Shown here: one piece after another, positions 17,191-25,906 of the stretch
Layout of the letters: each line of letters starts with the position of its first letter
Numbering within the stretch: the first letter of the stretch is position 1
NCBI RefSeq assembly: GCF_011440395.1
Contig: NZ_JAAOIX010000005.1
Coordinates: 124,001 to 188,000, forward strand
Length of the DNA: 64,000 nt
DNA from: Pseudomaricurvus alcaniphilus
GTDB lineage: Bacteria > Pseudomonadota > Gammaproteobacteria > Pseudomonadales > Cellvibrionaceae
Reading direction: 5' to 3'
Notes under the pieces: model-generated
What the model was told of the DNA's origin: nothing
Databases searched by the model: none
Seen by the model: the letters and a program-made list of their open reading frames with translations, nothing else
Made by a program: the position numbers and the translations under genes

Positions 17191-18216
17191 ATGAGCAACC
17201 CGCTGGATCCATCCCGTATTCTGCAAACCGCCACCGCCTTCTGGGCGTCCAAGGTACTGCTTACCGCGACCGAGTTTGATTTATTCACCGCGCTCGACGC
17301 TGCCGCCATGACCGGCGGGGAGCTGGAGGGTGAGCTGGGCCTGCACCCGCGCGCCAGCCGCGACTTCCTCGACGCGCTGGTGGCGCTGGGCTTTTTGGAA
17401 CGGGACGGCGATGGCCCGGATTCCCGCTACCGCAACACCCCGGAAACCAACGCCTTCCTTAACCAGAACAGCCCCACTTACATCGGTGGCTTGCCGAAAA
17501 TGCTCAACGCCCGGCTGTTCGGTTTCTGGAATAACCTCGGCGAGGCCCTGCGCAGCGGAGAACCGCAGAATGAGTTGCAGCAAGGCGGCCAGTCGATCTT
17601 CGATCAGCTGTACGCCGACGACAACGCCTTAACTGTTTTTCTCGAGGGAATGAGTGGCATTCAGGGCGGTAACTTCGCCGCTCTGGCCGATGTCTTTGAT
17701 TTTGCCCGCTACCGGACGGTTACGGACGTGGGTGGCGCGCTGGCGCTGCTGTCGCGCCTGGTTGCGGTACGCCACCCGCATTTGCGCCTGCAAAGTTTTG
17801 ACTTGGCGCCGGTCGCGCCGCACGCCAGCAAGGCGATCCAGGCGGCGGGTTTAAGCGACCGTATCCAGGCTGTGGCCGGCGACTTTTTTAGCGACCCGAT
17901 CCCGCCCGCGGATGTGGTGACCATGGGCAATATCCTGCACGACTGGGATTTGGAAACCAAGATGCTGCTGATTCGCAAGGCCTATGCGGCACTGCCTGAG
18001 GGCGGTGCGTTTATCGCCATTGAGAACATCATTGACGACGAGCGCAGGGAGAACGCTTTCGGCCTGCTGATGTCCCTCAACATGCTGATCGAAACCGGCG
18101 GCGGATTCGACTACACCGGCGCCGATTTCAAGCGCTGGTGCAGTGAAGTCGGCTTTAAACGCTTCGAGGTCATCCCCCTGACCGGCCCCACCAGCGCCGC
18201 CATTGCTTATAAATAA
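17191..18216 (+). CDS. O-methyltransferase-like protein (COMT/acetylserotonin type)
   Basis: This 341-aa protein has an N-terminal dimerisation winged helix (ATAFWASKVLLTATEFDLFT, then LGLHPRASRDFLDALVALGF) and a C-terminal class I SAM-methyltransferase fold. Motif I reads VTDVGGALALLSRLVA, where the usual DVGGGxG loop has lost its third and last glycines. The later NILHDWDLETKMLLIRKAY motif is intact, including the HDW block of this family. Members methylate hydroxyl groups of small aromatics or polyketides. The degenerate glycine loop may reduce or change SAM binding. It stands alone between the efflux genes and a convergent operon. Confidence 0.85.
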   Translation: MSNPLDPSRILQTATAFWASKVLLTATEFDLFTALDAAAMTGGELEGELGLHPRASRDFLDALVALGFLERDGDGPDSRYRNTPETNAFLNQNSPTYIGGLPKMLNARLFGFWNNLGEALRSGEPQNELQQGGQSIFDQLYADDNALTVFLEGMSGIQGGNFAALADVFDFARYRTVTDVGGALALLSRLVAVRHPHLRLQSFDLAPVAPHASKAIQAAGLSDRIQAVAGDFFSDPIPPADVVTMGNILHDWDLETKMLLIRKAYAALPEGGAFIAIENIIDDERRENAFGLLMSLNMLIETGGGFDYTGADFKRWCSEVGFKRFEVIPLTGPTSAAIAYK

Positions 18217-18221
18217 GCGGG

Positions 18222-18380
18222 TCAGGCATCCTGGTTGTGCATGTCTTCGTCGATATAGTGGTCTTCGATTTCCTCAAGCCAGTGCTTGATGCTGGCTATC
18301 GCTTGCTCCGTGGAGCCAAACAGCCCCATATCGACCTTTTCCTGGATTAACTTTTCCAGCTCCTCAAATGCAGGATTCAT
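18222..18380 (-). CDS. Hypothetical 52-aa acidic protein
   Basis: This short gene starts MNPAFEELEKLIQEKVDMGL and ends EDHYIDEDMHNQDA. It is acidic and helical, with no membrane segment or Cys. A good ribosome site (AAAGGAG, 9 bases before ATG) supports translation. It follows the universal stress protein by 64 bp on the same strand, so it is probably the third gene of the SulP-USP operon. I do not recognise the family. Its size and charge would suit a small regulator or partner of one of those proteins. Confidence 0.7.
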   Translation of the reverse strand: MNPAFEELEKLIQEKVDMGLFGSTEQAIASIKHWLEEIEDHYIDEDMHNQDA

Positions 18381-18444
18381 CGTTTGATTCTCCTTTCACC
18401 GGGTTATAGAAACGGGGACAACCGCAACAACCAGATTACCCGGG

Positions 18445-19296
18445 CTAGCGCAACACCACCAGCGGAATCTGGCTGTTTTCCAGCATGCGCATGGTATTGC
18501 TGCCGAGGAAGAACTGCCGCACCTTGGAGTGGGCAAAGGCTCCCATCACCAGCATATCGATGCTGTGCTCACGCTTGTACTGCATCAATGTCTCGTAAAT
18601 ATTACCTTCCAGCAACTCGGCCTGCACCTCAAACCCTTCCTGTTGCAGCAGCGCTTTGGCCTGGTCCAGCTTTTCCTGCTGCGCGGACTCATTGTTCCTG
18701 ACCATCACCAGGTGACACTTGAGCCCTTTCAGCAAGCCGCCACTGATGATGCGGGCCAGGGCCCGGTCGGCGGTGTCGCGACCGTCATAGGCCAGCATAA
18801 AATTGGTCGGTTCTGCAAAATCTTTCGGCACGATCACCAGCGGCGTATGCACCTGGCGGATCAGGGTTTCTATGTGGGAGCCCAGGGCTTTAAAGTCGTT
18901 TTTACGGCCCTCGCCGCTGCGCCCCACCACCATCAGGCGGGCCTCGCTTTCCAGTTCTGCCAGCGCCTCCACGAAGTCGCCGTGGCGCTGCTTCTGCTCC
19001 ACCTCGGCAATGCCCTGCTCCCGGGCCTTGGCCGCTGCGGCGTCCAGCAACTCCTTGCCGTACTGCAAGGCCAGCTTGCTGCGCTGCTCATCCAGGTTCG
19101 CCATCTGCTCCAGCAAGTTCGAGCGCGCACCGAGGCCAATGGCGCCGGTCAGGTCATCGGCGCCGTGCTGCTGCTCCTTTTCAATGGCATGCAAAAACAG
19201 CAGCGGCTTGCCGAGCCGTTTTGAGGCCCAAATCGCCGCCTGGCACACCGCATCCGCCATGACGAAACCATCGATACAGGTAATTATCTTGTTCAT
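18445..19296 (-). CDS. Universal stress protein, two tandem Usp domains
   Basis: This 283-aa cytoplasmic protein is built of two Usp domains (about residues 1-150 and 151-283), as in the UspE type. The N-terminal domain starts MNKIITCIDGF and carries LMVVGRSGEGRKNDF. The C-terminal domain carries FMLAYDGRDTADRALARI and ends DMLVMGAFAHSKVRQFFLGS plus TMRMLENSQIPLVVLR, keeping the G-2x-G-9x-G(S/T)-like nucleotide motif. It starts 9 bp after the SulP gene, with AGGGAAA upstream of ATG. Pairing of SulP transporters with Usp proteins is common, and a regulatory link is inferred. Confidence 0.92.
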   Translation of the reverse strand: MNKIITCIDGFVMADAVCQAAIWASKRLGKPLLFLHAIEKEQQHGADDLTGAIGLGARSNLLEQMANLDEQRSKLALQYGKELLDAAAAKAREQGIAEVEQKQRHGDFVEALAELESEARLMVVGRSGEGRKNDFKALGSHIETLIRQVHTPLVIVPKDFAEPTNFMLAYDGRDTADRALARIISGGLLKGLKCHLVMVRNNESAQQEKLDQAKALLQQEGFEVQAELLEGNIYETLMQYKREHSIDMLVMGAFAHSKVRQFFLGSNTMRMLENSQIPLVVLR

Positions 19297-19305
19297 AAGT
19301 TTTCC

Positions 19306-20796
19306 CTAGTGTCCGCCCAACAGCTTTTCGACTTCGGCGGGATCATTGTGGACCCCAAACTTGTCCACCACGGTGGCGGTTGCGTCGTTCATACCGAGGA
19401 TCTCCACCTCAGCGCCTTCCCGACGAAACTTTATCACGACCTTATCCAGCGCCGATACCGAGGTGATATCCCAGAAATGGGCCTGAGACAGGTCAATTTT
19501 TACCTTGGCCACCGCCTCGCGAAAATCAAACGACTCGACAAACTGTTCCGACGAGGCAAAGAACACCTGGCCCACCACCTGATAGGTGCGCTCGTCGCCG
19601 GCTTCACCGGTAATGGACTTGACCACCATAAAGCGGCCAATCTTGTTGGCAAAAAACAGCGTCGCCAACAACACCCCGACCAGCACCCCGAGCGCCAGGT
19701 TGTGGGTGGCCACCACCACGATCACTGTGGCAATCATCACCGTGTTGCTGGACACCGGGTTCTTCTTCAGGTCCCGCACCGACTCCCAGGAGAAGGTACC
19801 GATGGAGACCATGATCATCACCGCCACCAGCGCCGCCATGGGGATCTGCGAAATCCACTCATCCAGGAACACCACCATGATAATCAGGAACAGTCCGGCG
19901 ACAAAGGTCGACAGGCGGCCGCGGCCACCGGATTTCACATTGATGATGGACTGGCCAATCATGGCGCAACCCGCCATACCGCCCATCAGGCCGGAGCCGA
20001 TATTGGCGATGCCCTGGCCCTTGCACTCGCGATTGCGATCGCTCTTGGTGTCGGTCAAATCGTCGACAATGGTGGCGGTCATCATGGATTCCAGCAGTCC
20101 CACCACCGCCAAGGCGATGGCATAAGGCAGAATGATGTACAGCGTCTCCAGGTTCAACGGCACTTCCGGCCAGAGGAAAATTGGCAGGGTATCCGGCAGC
20201 TCACCCATGTCGCCCACCGTGCGGATATCCAGCCCCACCACCATCGCCAGCGCGGTCAGCAACACAATACACACCAGCGGCGAAGGCACACTCTTGCCGA
20301 TCACCGGCAGGTAGGGAAATAGGTAGATGATGCCGAGGCCGGCAGCGGTCATGGCGTACACATGCCAGGTGACGTTGGTCAACTCCGGCAACTGGGCCAT
20401 AAAGATCAGGATCGCCAGCGCATTGACAAAGCCGGTGACCACCGAGCGCGACACAAAGCGCATCAGGCTGCCCAATTTGAGAAAGCCGGCGGCAATCTGG
20501 AAAACCCCGGTCAGCAGGGTGGCCGCCAGCAAGTACTCCAACCCGTGCTCCCGCACCAGCGTCACCATCAGCAGCGCCATGGCGCCGGTAGCGGCCGAGA
20601 TCATGCCGGGCCGGCCGCCGGCAAAGGCAATCACCACCGCGATACAGAAGGAGGCGTAAAGGCCGACCTTGGGGTCGACCCCGGCGATAATGGAGAAGGC
20701 GATGGCTTCCGGAATAAGCGCCAGTGCCACCACGGTACCGGCCAGCAGGTCCCCGCGGATATTGGAGAACCATTCGAGTTTCATTTTTTCGAGCAT
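19306..20796 (-). CDS. SulP-family anion transporter with STAS domain
   Basis: This 496-aa inner-membrane transporter has the SulP core ([59 protein letters not shown]). The C-terminal ~95 residues form a cytoplasmic STAS domain ([36 protein letters not shown]). SulP members carry sulfate, bicarbonate or other anions. Linkage to a Usp gene and the general pattern make bicarbonate or sulfate equally possible. The ATG at 20796 has AGG upstream; a TTG 6 bases earlier is an alternative. Transcription probably starts about 210 bp upstream from the promoter at 21017-21044. Confidence 0.93.
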   Translation of the reverse strand: MLEKMKLEWFSNIRGDLLAGTVVALALIPEAIAFSIIAGVDPKVGLYASFCIAVVIAFAGGRPGMISAATGAMALLMVTLVREHGLEYLLAATLLTGVFQIAAGFLKLGSLMRFVSRSVVTGFVNALAILIFMAQLPELTNVTWHVYAMTAAGLGIIYLFPYLPVIGKSVPSPLVCIVLLTALAMVVGLDIRTVGDMGELPDTLPIFLWPEVPLNLETLYIILPYAIALAVVGLLESMMTATIVDDLTDTKSDRNRECKGQGIANIGSGLMGGMAGCAMIGQSIINVKSGGRGRLSTFVAGLFLIIMVVFLDEWISQIPMAALVAVMIMVSIGTFSWESVRDLKKNPVSSNTVMIATVIVVVATHNLALGVLVGVLLATLFFANKIGRFMVVKSITGEAGDERTYQVVGQVFFASSEQFVESFDFREAVAKVKIDLSQAHFWDITSVSALDKVVIKFRREGAEVEILGMNDATATVVDKFGVHNDPAEVEKLLGGH

Positions 20797-21016
20797 GAAC
20801 AACCTATTAAATAATTAACCTGCGACAGCCACGTTCATGCTGAAAAGCACAGGCAGCAACCATGAAGGTTTGGTTTAAGATCGAGAGTTGAGAATCAGCC
20901 GTGCAGGGATCAATGGATCATGAGACAGACAGCGGCTAGGGAAGGATGGCAGCCTAACGCGGCATGAGGCTCCGAAGAGCGCCTGCTGCAATCCTGACAA
21001 ATTTTAAAGTGGCGAA
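20797..21016 (-). other. Long 5' leader of the SulP operon
   Basis: About 210 bases separate the predicted transcription start from the SulP start codon. No gene lies in it. A UUCG-capped stem (GCTC-TTCG-GAGC on the minus strand, near 20970) is present. I could not match it to a known riboswitch class. Confidence 0.4.
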
Positions 21017-21044
21017 ATTATAGTCATTTAGCGGTTGGAGTCAA
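21017..21044 (-). promoter_or_regulatory. Sigma-70 promoter of the SulP-USP operon
   Basis: On the minus strand TTGACT (-35) and TATAAT (-10) are separated by 16 bp, a near-consensus housekeeping promoter pointing at the SulP gene. Confidence 0.8.
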
Positions 21045-21070
21045 TGGGAGCCATTGACACTCGAGACATC

Positions 21071-21103
21071 ATAGCATCACAATGTTTAACGTTATAATGC
21101 TAT
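21071..21103. promoter_or_regulatory. Inverted repeat upstream of toxin-antitoxin pair
   Basis: ATAGCAT (21071-21077) and ATGCTAT (21097-21103) form inverted arms around a TATAAT sequence (21093-21098), 14 bp before the antitoxin start. This fits autorepression by the antitoxin. Confidence 0.5.
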
Positions 21104-21117
21104 CAATGGAGGTAGTT

Positions 21118-21351
21118 ATGAGCAATTTGTCCAAGCGTTCAACCATTTACTTCGAACCTGAAATCCATCAGGCACTGAAGCTGAAATCGGCATCCTCCCA
21201 GCGTTCTGTGTCAGAACTGATAGACGAAGCGGTGCGCTTGCTGATGAGCGAAGACCAGGAAGACCTGGCTGCGTTTGCGGAGCGGGCCGGCGAAAAAGAA
21301 ATCAGCTATGAAGCCCTGCTCAATGATTTGAAAAAGCATGGCAAAATATAA
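21118..21351 (+). CDS. Type II antitoxin, ribbon-helix-helix
   Basis: This 77-aa protein starts MSNLSKRSTIYFEPEIHQAL and shows a CopG/RHH-type DNA-binding N-terminus (STIYFEPEIHQALKLKSAS, SVSELIDEAVRLLM). An acidic C-terminal tail (ISYEALLNDLKKHGKI) would wrap the toxin. GGAGG lies just before the ATG at 21118; upstream in-frame starts lack such a site. It overlaps the toxin gene by 14 bp. Its role is to neutralise the RelE-type toxin and repress the operon. Confidence 0.88.
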   Translation: MSNLSKRSTIYFEPEIHQALKLKSASSQRSVSELIDEAVRLLMSEDQEDLAAFAERAGEKEISYEALLNDLKKHGKI

Positions 21352-21595
21352 AATCACCTTCAAAAGGTCGGTTGTCAAAGATCTGCGCGACATTCCCAAC
21401 AAGGATGTCAGCCGCATCCTTAAACGAATTGACGCCCTCGCCGATGAACCCCGCGGCGAAGGCTGTATCAAGCTTTCCGCCCAGGAGCGATACCGGGTCA
21501 GGCAAGGGTTGTATCGAATCGTGTACGAAATTCGAGACGAAATACTGGTTGTTCACGTGGTCAAGGTAGGGCACCGCTCCGGTGTCTACAAATGA
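21338..21595 (+). CDS. RelE/ParE-type toxin
   Basis: This 85-aa basic protein has the RelE/ParE fold pattern: KITFKRSVVKDLRDIPNKDV, a central LSAQERYRVRQGLYRIVYEI, and a C-terminal VHVVKVGHRSGVYK. The R-x-R-x-G-x-Y-R-I-x-Y core and the closing HR..VY are typical of RelE-type ribosome-dependent endoribonucleases. The start lies inside the antitoxin gene, so the two are translationally coupled. RelE versus ParE activity cannot be settled from sequence alone. Confidence 0.9.
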   Translation: MAKYKITFKRSVVKDLRDIPNKDVSRILKRIDALADEPRGEGCIKLSAQERYRVRQGLYRIVYEIRDEILVVHVVKVGHRSGVYK

Positions 21596-21708
21596 CGGGA
21601 TCAATACCCCACCCTAAGTGGCTCTCCATGATCTCGACACCTATATGCTCATTTTCCGGCACTCGTCGATACTGAATAGGCCCCATACACCAGGTTTCTT
21701 GCATCGAC

Positions 21709-23214
21709 CTAAGCAGAGCCTTTGCCCTCCGGGCTTGCCCCTCCCGGATTCATGACGTCCTGATATGCCTGCTCGAGAACTTCAAACAATTCTTCTGGCA
21801 CTTTGTACTGGTATTGTCTGCGGCGCTTGGCCGATAACCTGCCCTGCTGATCCATGCAAAACATAACCAGCCTGGACAGGTCGGCATTGGCTACATCGAA
21901 AACACGATCGACGCGCTGGTAAATTTCATCGTAGTGGCCGAGATATTCCGTCTCTTCTTTCAGGTGATTCTCAATCGCCTGCTCCGCGGCCCCTGCCATA
22001 AAGGTGGCGCACTGAGTGGCATCCCAGTAGCGGTAAAGTGCCGGGTGCCCCTGAAAATCAAACTCGATGTGTTCATCGTCGATACAAGTGACATCCCAGA
22101 ACGCCCGGGTGGGAGCAGACCACGCCTCCAGCGTGGCTTTGTAGTCGGCCTCATTTTGCTTTAGCACTGCGGATACAGGTAGCAACAGGCCATTTTTTAG
22201 CCCTCCTTGCTGGCACAGCACCTGATGGAAGAGGAAACGTGACAAGCGGCCATTACCATCCATAAATGGATGAATAAAGACGAATCCAAATGAAACGATG
22301 GCCGCCAGCACCAGAGGATCCAGGCCCTGTGGCGGGGTATTAGCCAACTCCATTAACCGCTCCATAAGAGCCCTGGACAGCTCGGGTTCAGGCGGCACAT
22401 AGCTCACACCGATCGCACCACGCAGGCCATTACTCAGGTGATTCTGCACCGCCCTGAATGAAGCGGCGCGATAATATACATTGCTGATAGCTGCATTTTG
22501 CAAAGCCACCAGATAGTCTTCATCCAGCTTCCGGGCTACATGGGCCTGTTGTAGCAGGCTGACAAAGCGATTCGCTTTATCACCGCTGGGAACCTCGTTC
22601 TCAATAGCGAAGGAATTACGGGTTTCATCCAGATAGGCCCACGCCAAAGCGCGATTGAGAATATCCGGAGGCAGCGATTCGGTAAATTCGCCAGCCAGTT
22701 GCAGCAGGTTTTTATCCAGAAGCGCCGAAAGTTCAGGTGTTCTGCGCACCGTAACGCAATAGTCCAGTGAGCCAAGTCCATTAAACAGTATGCGCCAGCG
22801 ACTATTGCGGACCCCGGTACTGGTCAGGTATTGGCTCGGGTCAAACAACGGGACATAGTTTGAACGCAGCTTCGTTTGCTGACGCCTGATTGCACTGCCG
22901 GTAAAATGCTCCCACAAGTAACCGGCCTTGCGCAGGTATTGGCTGGTAGGGCTGGCGTCGCAAGCGGCTCGCAGCTCAATCTCCGGTATCTGGGGGAGTA
23001 CTTGGGCCAGCACAGTCAAATTAACCCCTTCATGCTTCAGGGCAAAGAGAACGTGGTCAAGCAGGGTCTGCCTGGCCGGTGCAACAGTGGCTGGCACAGC
23101 GATACAGCTCCCGATGACCTCAATCCGAGTCACAGACCGAATCTCAGCATAGTGATCTGGCAATGGTGCTTTTGCATGCCCCTGGTCAATCAACCAGCTA
23201 TACCCTGCTTTCAT
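21709..23214 (-). CDS. Fic-domain AMPylase with self-inhibitory helix
   Basis: This 501-aa protein has the full catalytic Fic loop HPFMDGNGRLSRFLFHQ (about residue 325), so AMP or another nucleotide group can be transferred to a target protein. The inhibitory motif S-F-A-I-E-N (pattern (S/T)xxxE(G/N)) is upstream at about residue 200, which makes it a class II Fic protein kept off by its own helix. The N-terminal half matches the Fic_N region. The C-terminal ~90 residues resemble a winged-helix or linker region (YDEIYQRVDRVFDVANADLS). It is convergent with the toxin-antitoxin pair. The start was taken at MKAGYSWLIDQGH; 23 more in-frame residues exist upstream. Confidence 0.92.
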   Translation of the reverse strand: MKAGYSWLIDQGHAKAPLPDHYAEIRSVTRIEVIGSCIAVPATVAPARQTLLDHVLFALKHEGVNLTVLAQVLPQIPEIELRAACDASPTSQYLRKAGYLWEHFTGSAIRRQQTKLRSNYVPLFDPSQYLTSTGVRNSRWRILFNGLGSLDYCVTVRRTPELSALLDKNLLQLAGEFTESLPPDILNRALAWAYLDETRNSFAIENEVPSGDKANRFVSLLQQAHVARKLDEDYLVALQNAAISNVYYRAASFRAVQNHLSNGLRGAIGVSYVPPEPELSRALMERLMELANTPPQGLDPLVLAAIVSFGFVFIHPFMDGNGRLSRFLFHQVLCQQGGLKNGLLLPVSAVLKQNEADYKATLEAWSAPTRAFWDVTCIDDEHIEFDFQGHPALYRYWDATQCATFMAGAAEQAIENHLKEETEYLGHYDEIYQRVDRVFDVANADLSRLVMFCMDQQGRLSAKRRRQYQYKVPEELFEVLEQAYQDVMNPGGASPEGKGSA

Positions 23215-23352
23215 TGCATAACTACCCTGCTCCACGCGGCTGTCTATACAACCCGTATAGCCAATGTTTTTAGTACCCGCCAAAGATTATTTGTACAAAC
23301 CTAGAATACCGCAATTTTTTTGATGCAAACACCACCAGCATACGTTATTGGC

Positions 23353-23466
23353 GCACATTCTGAGCAACGCCCGCGGGACCTCCTGACCGTGGAACTTGTC
23401 CACGCTGCCCACCCGGGCCGCAGGGCTGAGGTCGGCGCGCAGTTTGTTGGTCCGGGGCACTAGAGG
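23353..23466 (-). pseudogene. Remnant of an SF1 (DNA2/UvrD-like) helicase C-terminus
   Basis: About 36 codons read VPRTNKLRADLSPAARVGSV and continue DKFHGQEVPRALLRM. This matches the well-known motif of SF1 helicases in the TM0106/DNA2-like group, where VGTVDKFQGQEAP is nearly invariant. Nothing else of such a gene is present on either side, and the frame runs into unrelated codons before stopping at 23287. I read it as a scar of a lost gene in the 254-bp spacer between the Fic and LysR genes. Confidence 0.6.
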
Positions 23467-23468
23467 AA

Positions 23469-24374
23469 TCAAGCGGACAATGTTCTATCCCAGTAAGGCG
23501 CATCCCCAAAACACTCGGCAAAATAATCGATAAACGCCCGCACCTTGGGTGCCAGCAGGCGCGAACTGGGGTATACCGCCCAGATGGCGGTATTGGATAC
23601 CAGCGGGTAGTTGCGCAGTATTTGCACCAGCTCGCCGCGCTGCAGGTGCTGATAAATACTCCAGGTGGAACTGAGGGTAATGCCCAGCCCACTGACGCAG
23701 GCATCCCTGACCGCCTCGCCGTTGTCGGTGCGAAAGCTGCCGTTTACCTTGCTTGTGAATTGGCCGTCGGGGGTCTCGAAGGTCCAGCTTTCCAAGCCCA
23801 TCAGGGTAATGCACTGGTGTTGTTGCAACGCCTGGGGCGACTCCGGCTCACCGTACCTGGCGAGGTAGTCCGGCGCGGCGCAGACAATGCGCTGGTCCGG
23901 CGCCAGCTTGCGCGCAATCAGGGTTGAATCCTTTAACTCGGAATTGCGCACCGCAATGTCAAAGCCACCCTCGACCATATCGATGATGGAGTCAGACAAG
24001 CGCAGATCCACCGTCAGGTCCGGGTAGCGGGCCAGGAAGCCCCCCATGGCCGGCACCAGGTGCATACGGCCGAATGAGGCCGGCGCCGCAACCCGCAGCG
24101 TGCCCCTGGGGGAGGCACTGCCCGCCCCCACCGAGGCGCGCGCCGCTTCGACACTGGCCAGCACGTCTTCTGCGTGAGGCAAAAACGCCTTGCCCTCTTC
24201 CGTCAGTGACACTTTGCGCGTCGTGCGATGCAGCAATCGCACCCCCAACCCCTCTTCCAGCTTGATGATGTAGGAACTGGCCACCGCCGGTGACAGGCCC
24301 AGCTCCTGCCCCGCTGAGCTGATGTTATGGGTGATGGCCAGCCGCACAAACAGTTTCAGGTGCTCAATATTCAT
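23469..24374 (-). CDS. LysR-family transcriptional regulator
   Basis: This 301-aa regulator has an N-terminal winged helix (MNIEHLKLFVRLAITHNISS, AGQELGLSPAVASSYIIKLE, GLGVRLLHRTTRKVSLTEEG). The substrate-binding domain is of the CrgA/AaeR-like branch (GTLRVAAPASFGRMHLVPAM, GFDIAVRNSELKDSTLIARK). It ends YWDRTLSA. It is divergent from the MDR oxidoreductase with a 129-bp AT-rich spacer, so it probably controls that gene and the damaged LLM and SDR genes behind it. The ATG at 24374 was preferred over a TTG 6 bases earlier. Confidence 0.93.
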   Translation of the reverse strand: MNIEHLKLFVRLAITHNISSAGQELGLSPAVASSYIIKLEEGLGVRLLHRTTRKVSLTEEGKAFLPHAEDVLASVEAARASVGAGSASPRGTLRVAAPASFGRMHLVPAMGGFLARYPDLTVDLRLSDSIIDMVEGGFDIAVRNSELKDSTLIARKLAPDQRIVCAAPDYLARYGEPESPQALQQHQCITLMGLESWTFETPDGQFTSKVNGSFRTDNGEAVRDACVSGLGITLSSTWSIYQHLQRGELVQILRNYPLVSNTAIWAVYPSSRLLAPKVRAFIDYFAECFGDAPYWDRTLSA

Positions 24375-24503
24375 AAGCAATTATCAATATTATCCATAAA
24401 GTGATTACTTAAAATACGCCATTATCAACCAATAAACAATTGAATACACTGCACCCATCAATCGAGACAACTTTCACCCAAACAAAGAAAAAGGTAATTA
24501 CTC

Positions 24504-25490
24504 ATGAAAGCGATGCTGATCCGCAAATTTGGTGGCCCTGAAGTTTTTGAATCCGCCGAGATACCCAAGCCCGAAGTGAAAGCCGGCCATGTACTGGTGC
24601 GCATTGCAGCCACCAGCGTCAATACCGTCGACACCATGATCCGCGAGATGGGAGAGGAGCTGCCCCTCTCCCCGGCGCTGCCCGCAGTACTGGGCATGGA
24701 TTTCGCCGGCACGGTGGAAGCGGTTGGCGAGGGTGTCAGTAACTACGCTGTCGGCGATGAGGTCTATGGCTGCGCCGGCGGTCTGGCAGACCTGCAGGGC
24801 ACCCTGGCCGAGTACATCGTCGCCGATGCCCAATTGATAGCCCGCAAACCGAAAAACCTGTCCATGCGCGAAGCCGCGGCGCTGCCACTGGTGGGCATTA
24901 CCGCTTATGAAGGCCTGCAGCGCGCGGGCATCAGCAAAGGCCAAAGCGTGCTGGTCCACGGCGGTTCCGGCGGTGTCGGTCATGTCGCCCTGCAGCTGGC
25001 CCGTCATTTCGGCGCCAGCGTCTACGCCACCGGCGGCGGCGACAAGCAGCTGGCGCTGATCGAGAAACTCGGTGCCAAGAGCATCAACTACAAGACCGAA
25101 ACGGTGGCGGATTACGTCGCCAGCCATACCGGTGGTGCCGGTTTTGATATCGTCTTCGACTCGGTCGGCGGTGCCAATATCGTCACCTCCTTCGAGGCCG
25201 CCGCCCTTAACGGCCAGGTTGCCACCACCGTCTCCATGCTGGAACTGGACCTGACCCTGGCCCATTTCAAGGGCTTGTCCCTGCACGTGGTGTTTATGCT
25301 GATACCCATGCTGCACAACCACAAGCGCGAGCAGCACGCCCTGATCCTCAATGCCCTGACCGAGATTGTTGAAGCCGGTGGCCTGCAACCGGTCGTGGAT
25401 GAGAATCGCTACGCACTGGAAGACGTAGGCAAGGCACACGCGCGCCTGGCCAGCGGTGCTGGCATGGGCAAAGTAGTGGTTGACATCTAA
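24504..25490 (+). CDS. MDR-family NAD(P)H:quinone-type oxidoreductase
   Basis: This 328-aa member of the medium-chain dehydrogenase superfamily has a GroES-like N-terminus (MKAMLIRKFGGPEVFESAEI) and a Rossmann domain (SVLVHGGSGGVGHVALQLAR). No Cys/His zinc ligands stand at the usual catalytic positions, so it is the zinc-independent quinone reductase type. The family reduces quinones, enones or aldehydes with NADPH. It is the only intact structural gene of a LysR-linked cluster whose next two genes are broken. Confidence 0.92.
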   Translation: MKAMLIRKFGGPEVFESAEIPKPEVKAGHVLVRIAATSVNTVDTMIREMGEELPLSPALPAVLGMDFAGTVEAVGEGVSNYAVGDEVYGCAGGLADLQGTLAEYIVADAQLIARKPKNLSMREAAALPLVGITAYEGLQRAGISKGQSVLVHGGSGGVGHVALQLARHFGASVYATGGGDKQLALIEKLGAKSINYKTETVADYVASHTGGAGFDIVFDSVGGANIVTSFEAAALNGQVATTVSMLELDLTLAHFKGLSLHVVFMLIPMLHNHKREQHALILNALTEIVEAGGLQPVVDENRYALEDVGKAHARLASGAGMGKVVVDI

Positions 25491-25569
25491 ACCACTGGAT
25501 AACAATCAGGAGCAATCAATGGGGCCAGTGTCGCGGGCCGCATTGATTCTGACTCAGGAACAGAACTCA

Positions 25570-25895
25570 ATGAACCAGGCCGTCAATACTGACAACCTCA
25601 GTTTCCGCCCCATCAATCGCGGTTATAACACCGTGTTCCGCCCGGGGCGCTTGAGCCTCGGCCTGGTGCTGCCGCTGGAAACCTATGCCCACAGCCCGGT
25701 ACCGAGCATGCTCGACCAGCTGCAGCGGATCCAGCTGGCGGAGCAGTTGGGCTTCGCCTGGGCACTCGCCACTTGCGCGCGCTGGAGGAGATCGGCGTCA
25801 ACCATGTCGCCTTGAATCTGCGCTTCAACCAGGCCGATATCGAGACCACACTCCAGCGTCTGGCCGACGACGTACTGCCGGACTTCCGTGCCTGA
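25570..25895 (+). pseudogene. LLM-class flavin oxidoreductase, internal deletion and frameshift
   Basis: The first ~50 codons (MNQAVNTDNLSFRPINRGYN, then FRPGRLSLGLVLPLETYAHS and QLAEQLGFA) are the N-terminus of a luciferase-like monooxygenase of the BA3436 type. The reading then jumps, in another frame, to its C-terminus (LRALEEIGVNHVALNLRFNQ, ADIETTLQRLADDVLPDFRA, stop at 25893-25895). The middle ~200 codons are missing. Without the flavin core it cannot be active. It follows the MDR gene by 79 bp. Confidence 0.85.
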
Positions 25896-25906
25896 GGAAT
25901 ACAAAC

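Noticed and set aside
23485-23814. A second minus frame within the LysR gene
   Set aside because: It is a shifted-frame shadow of the LysR-type regulator, which has an intact HTH and effector domain.
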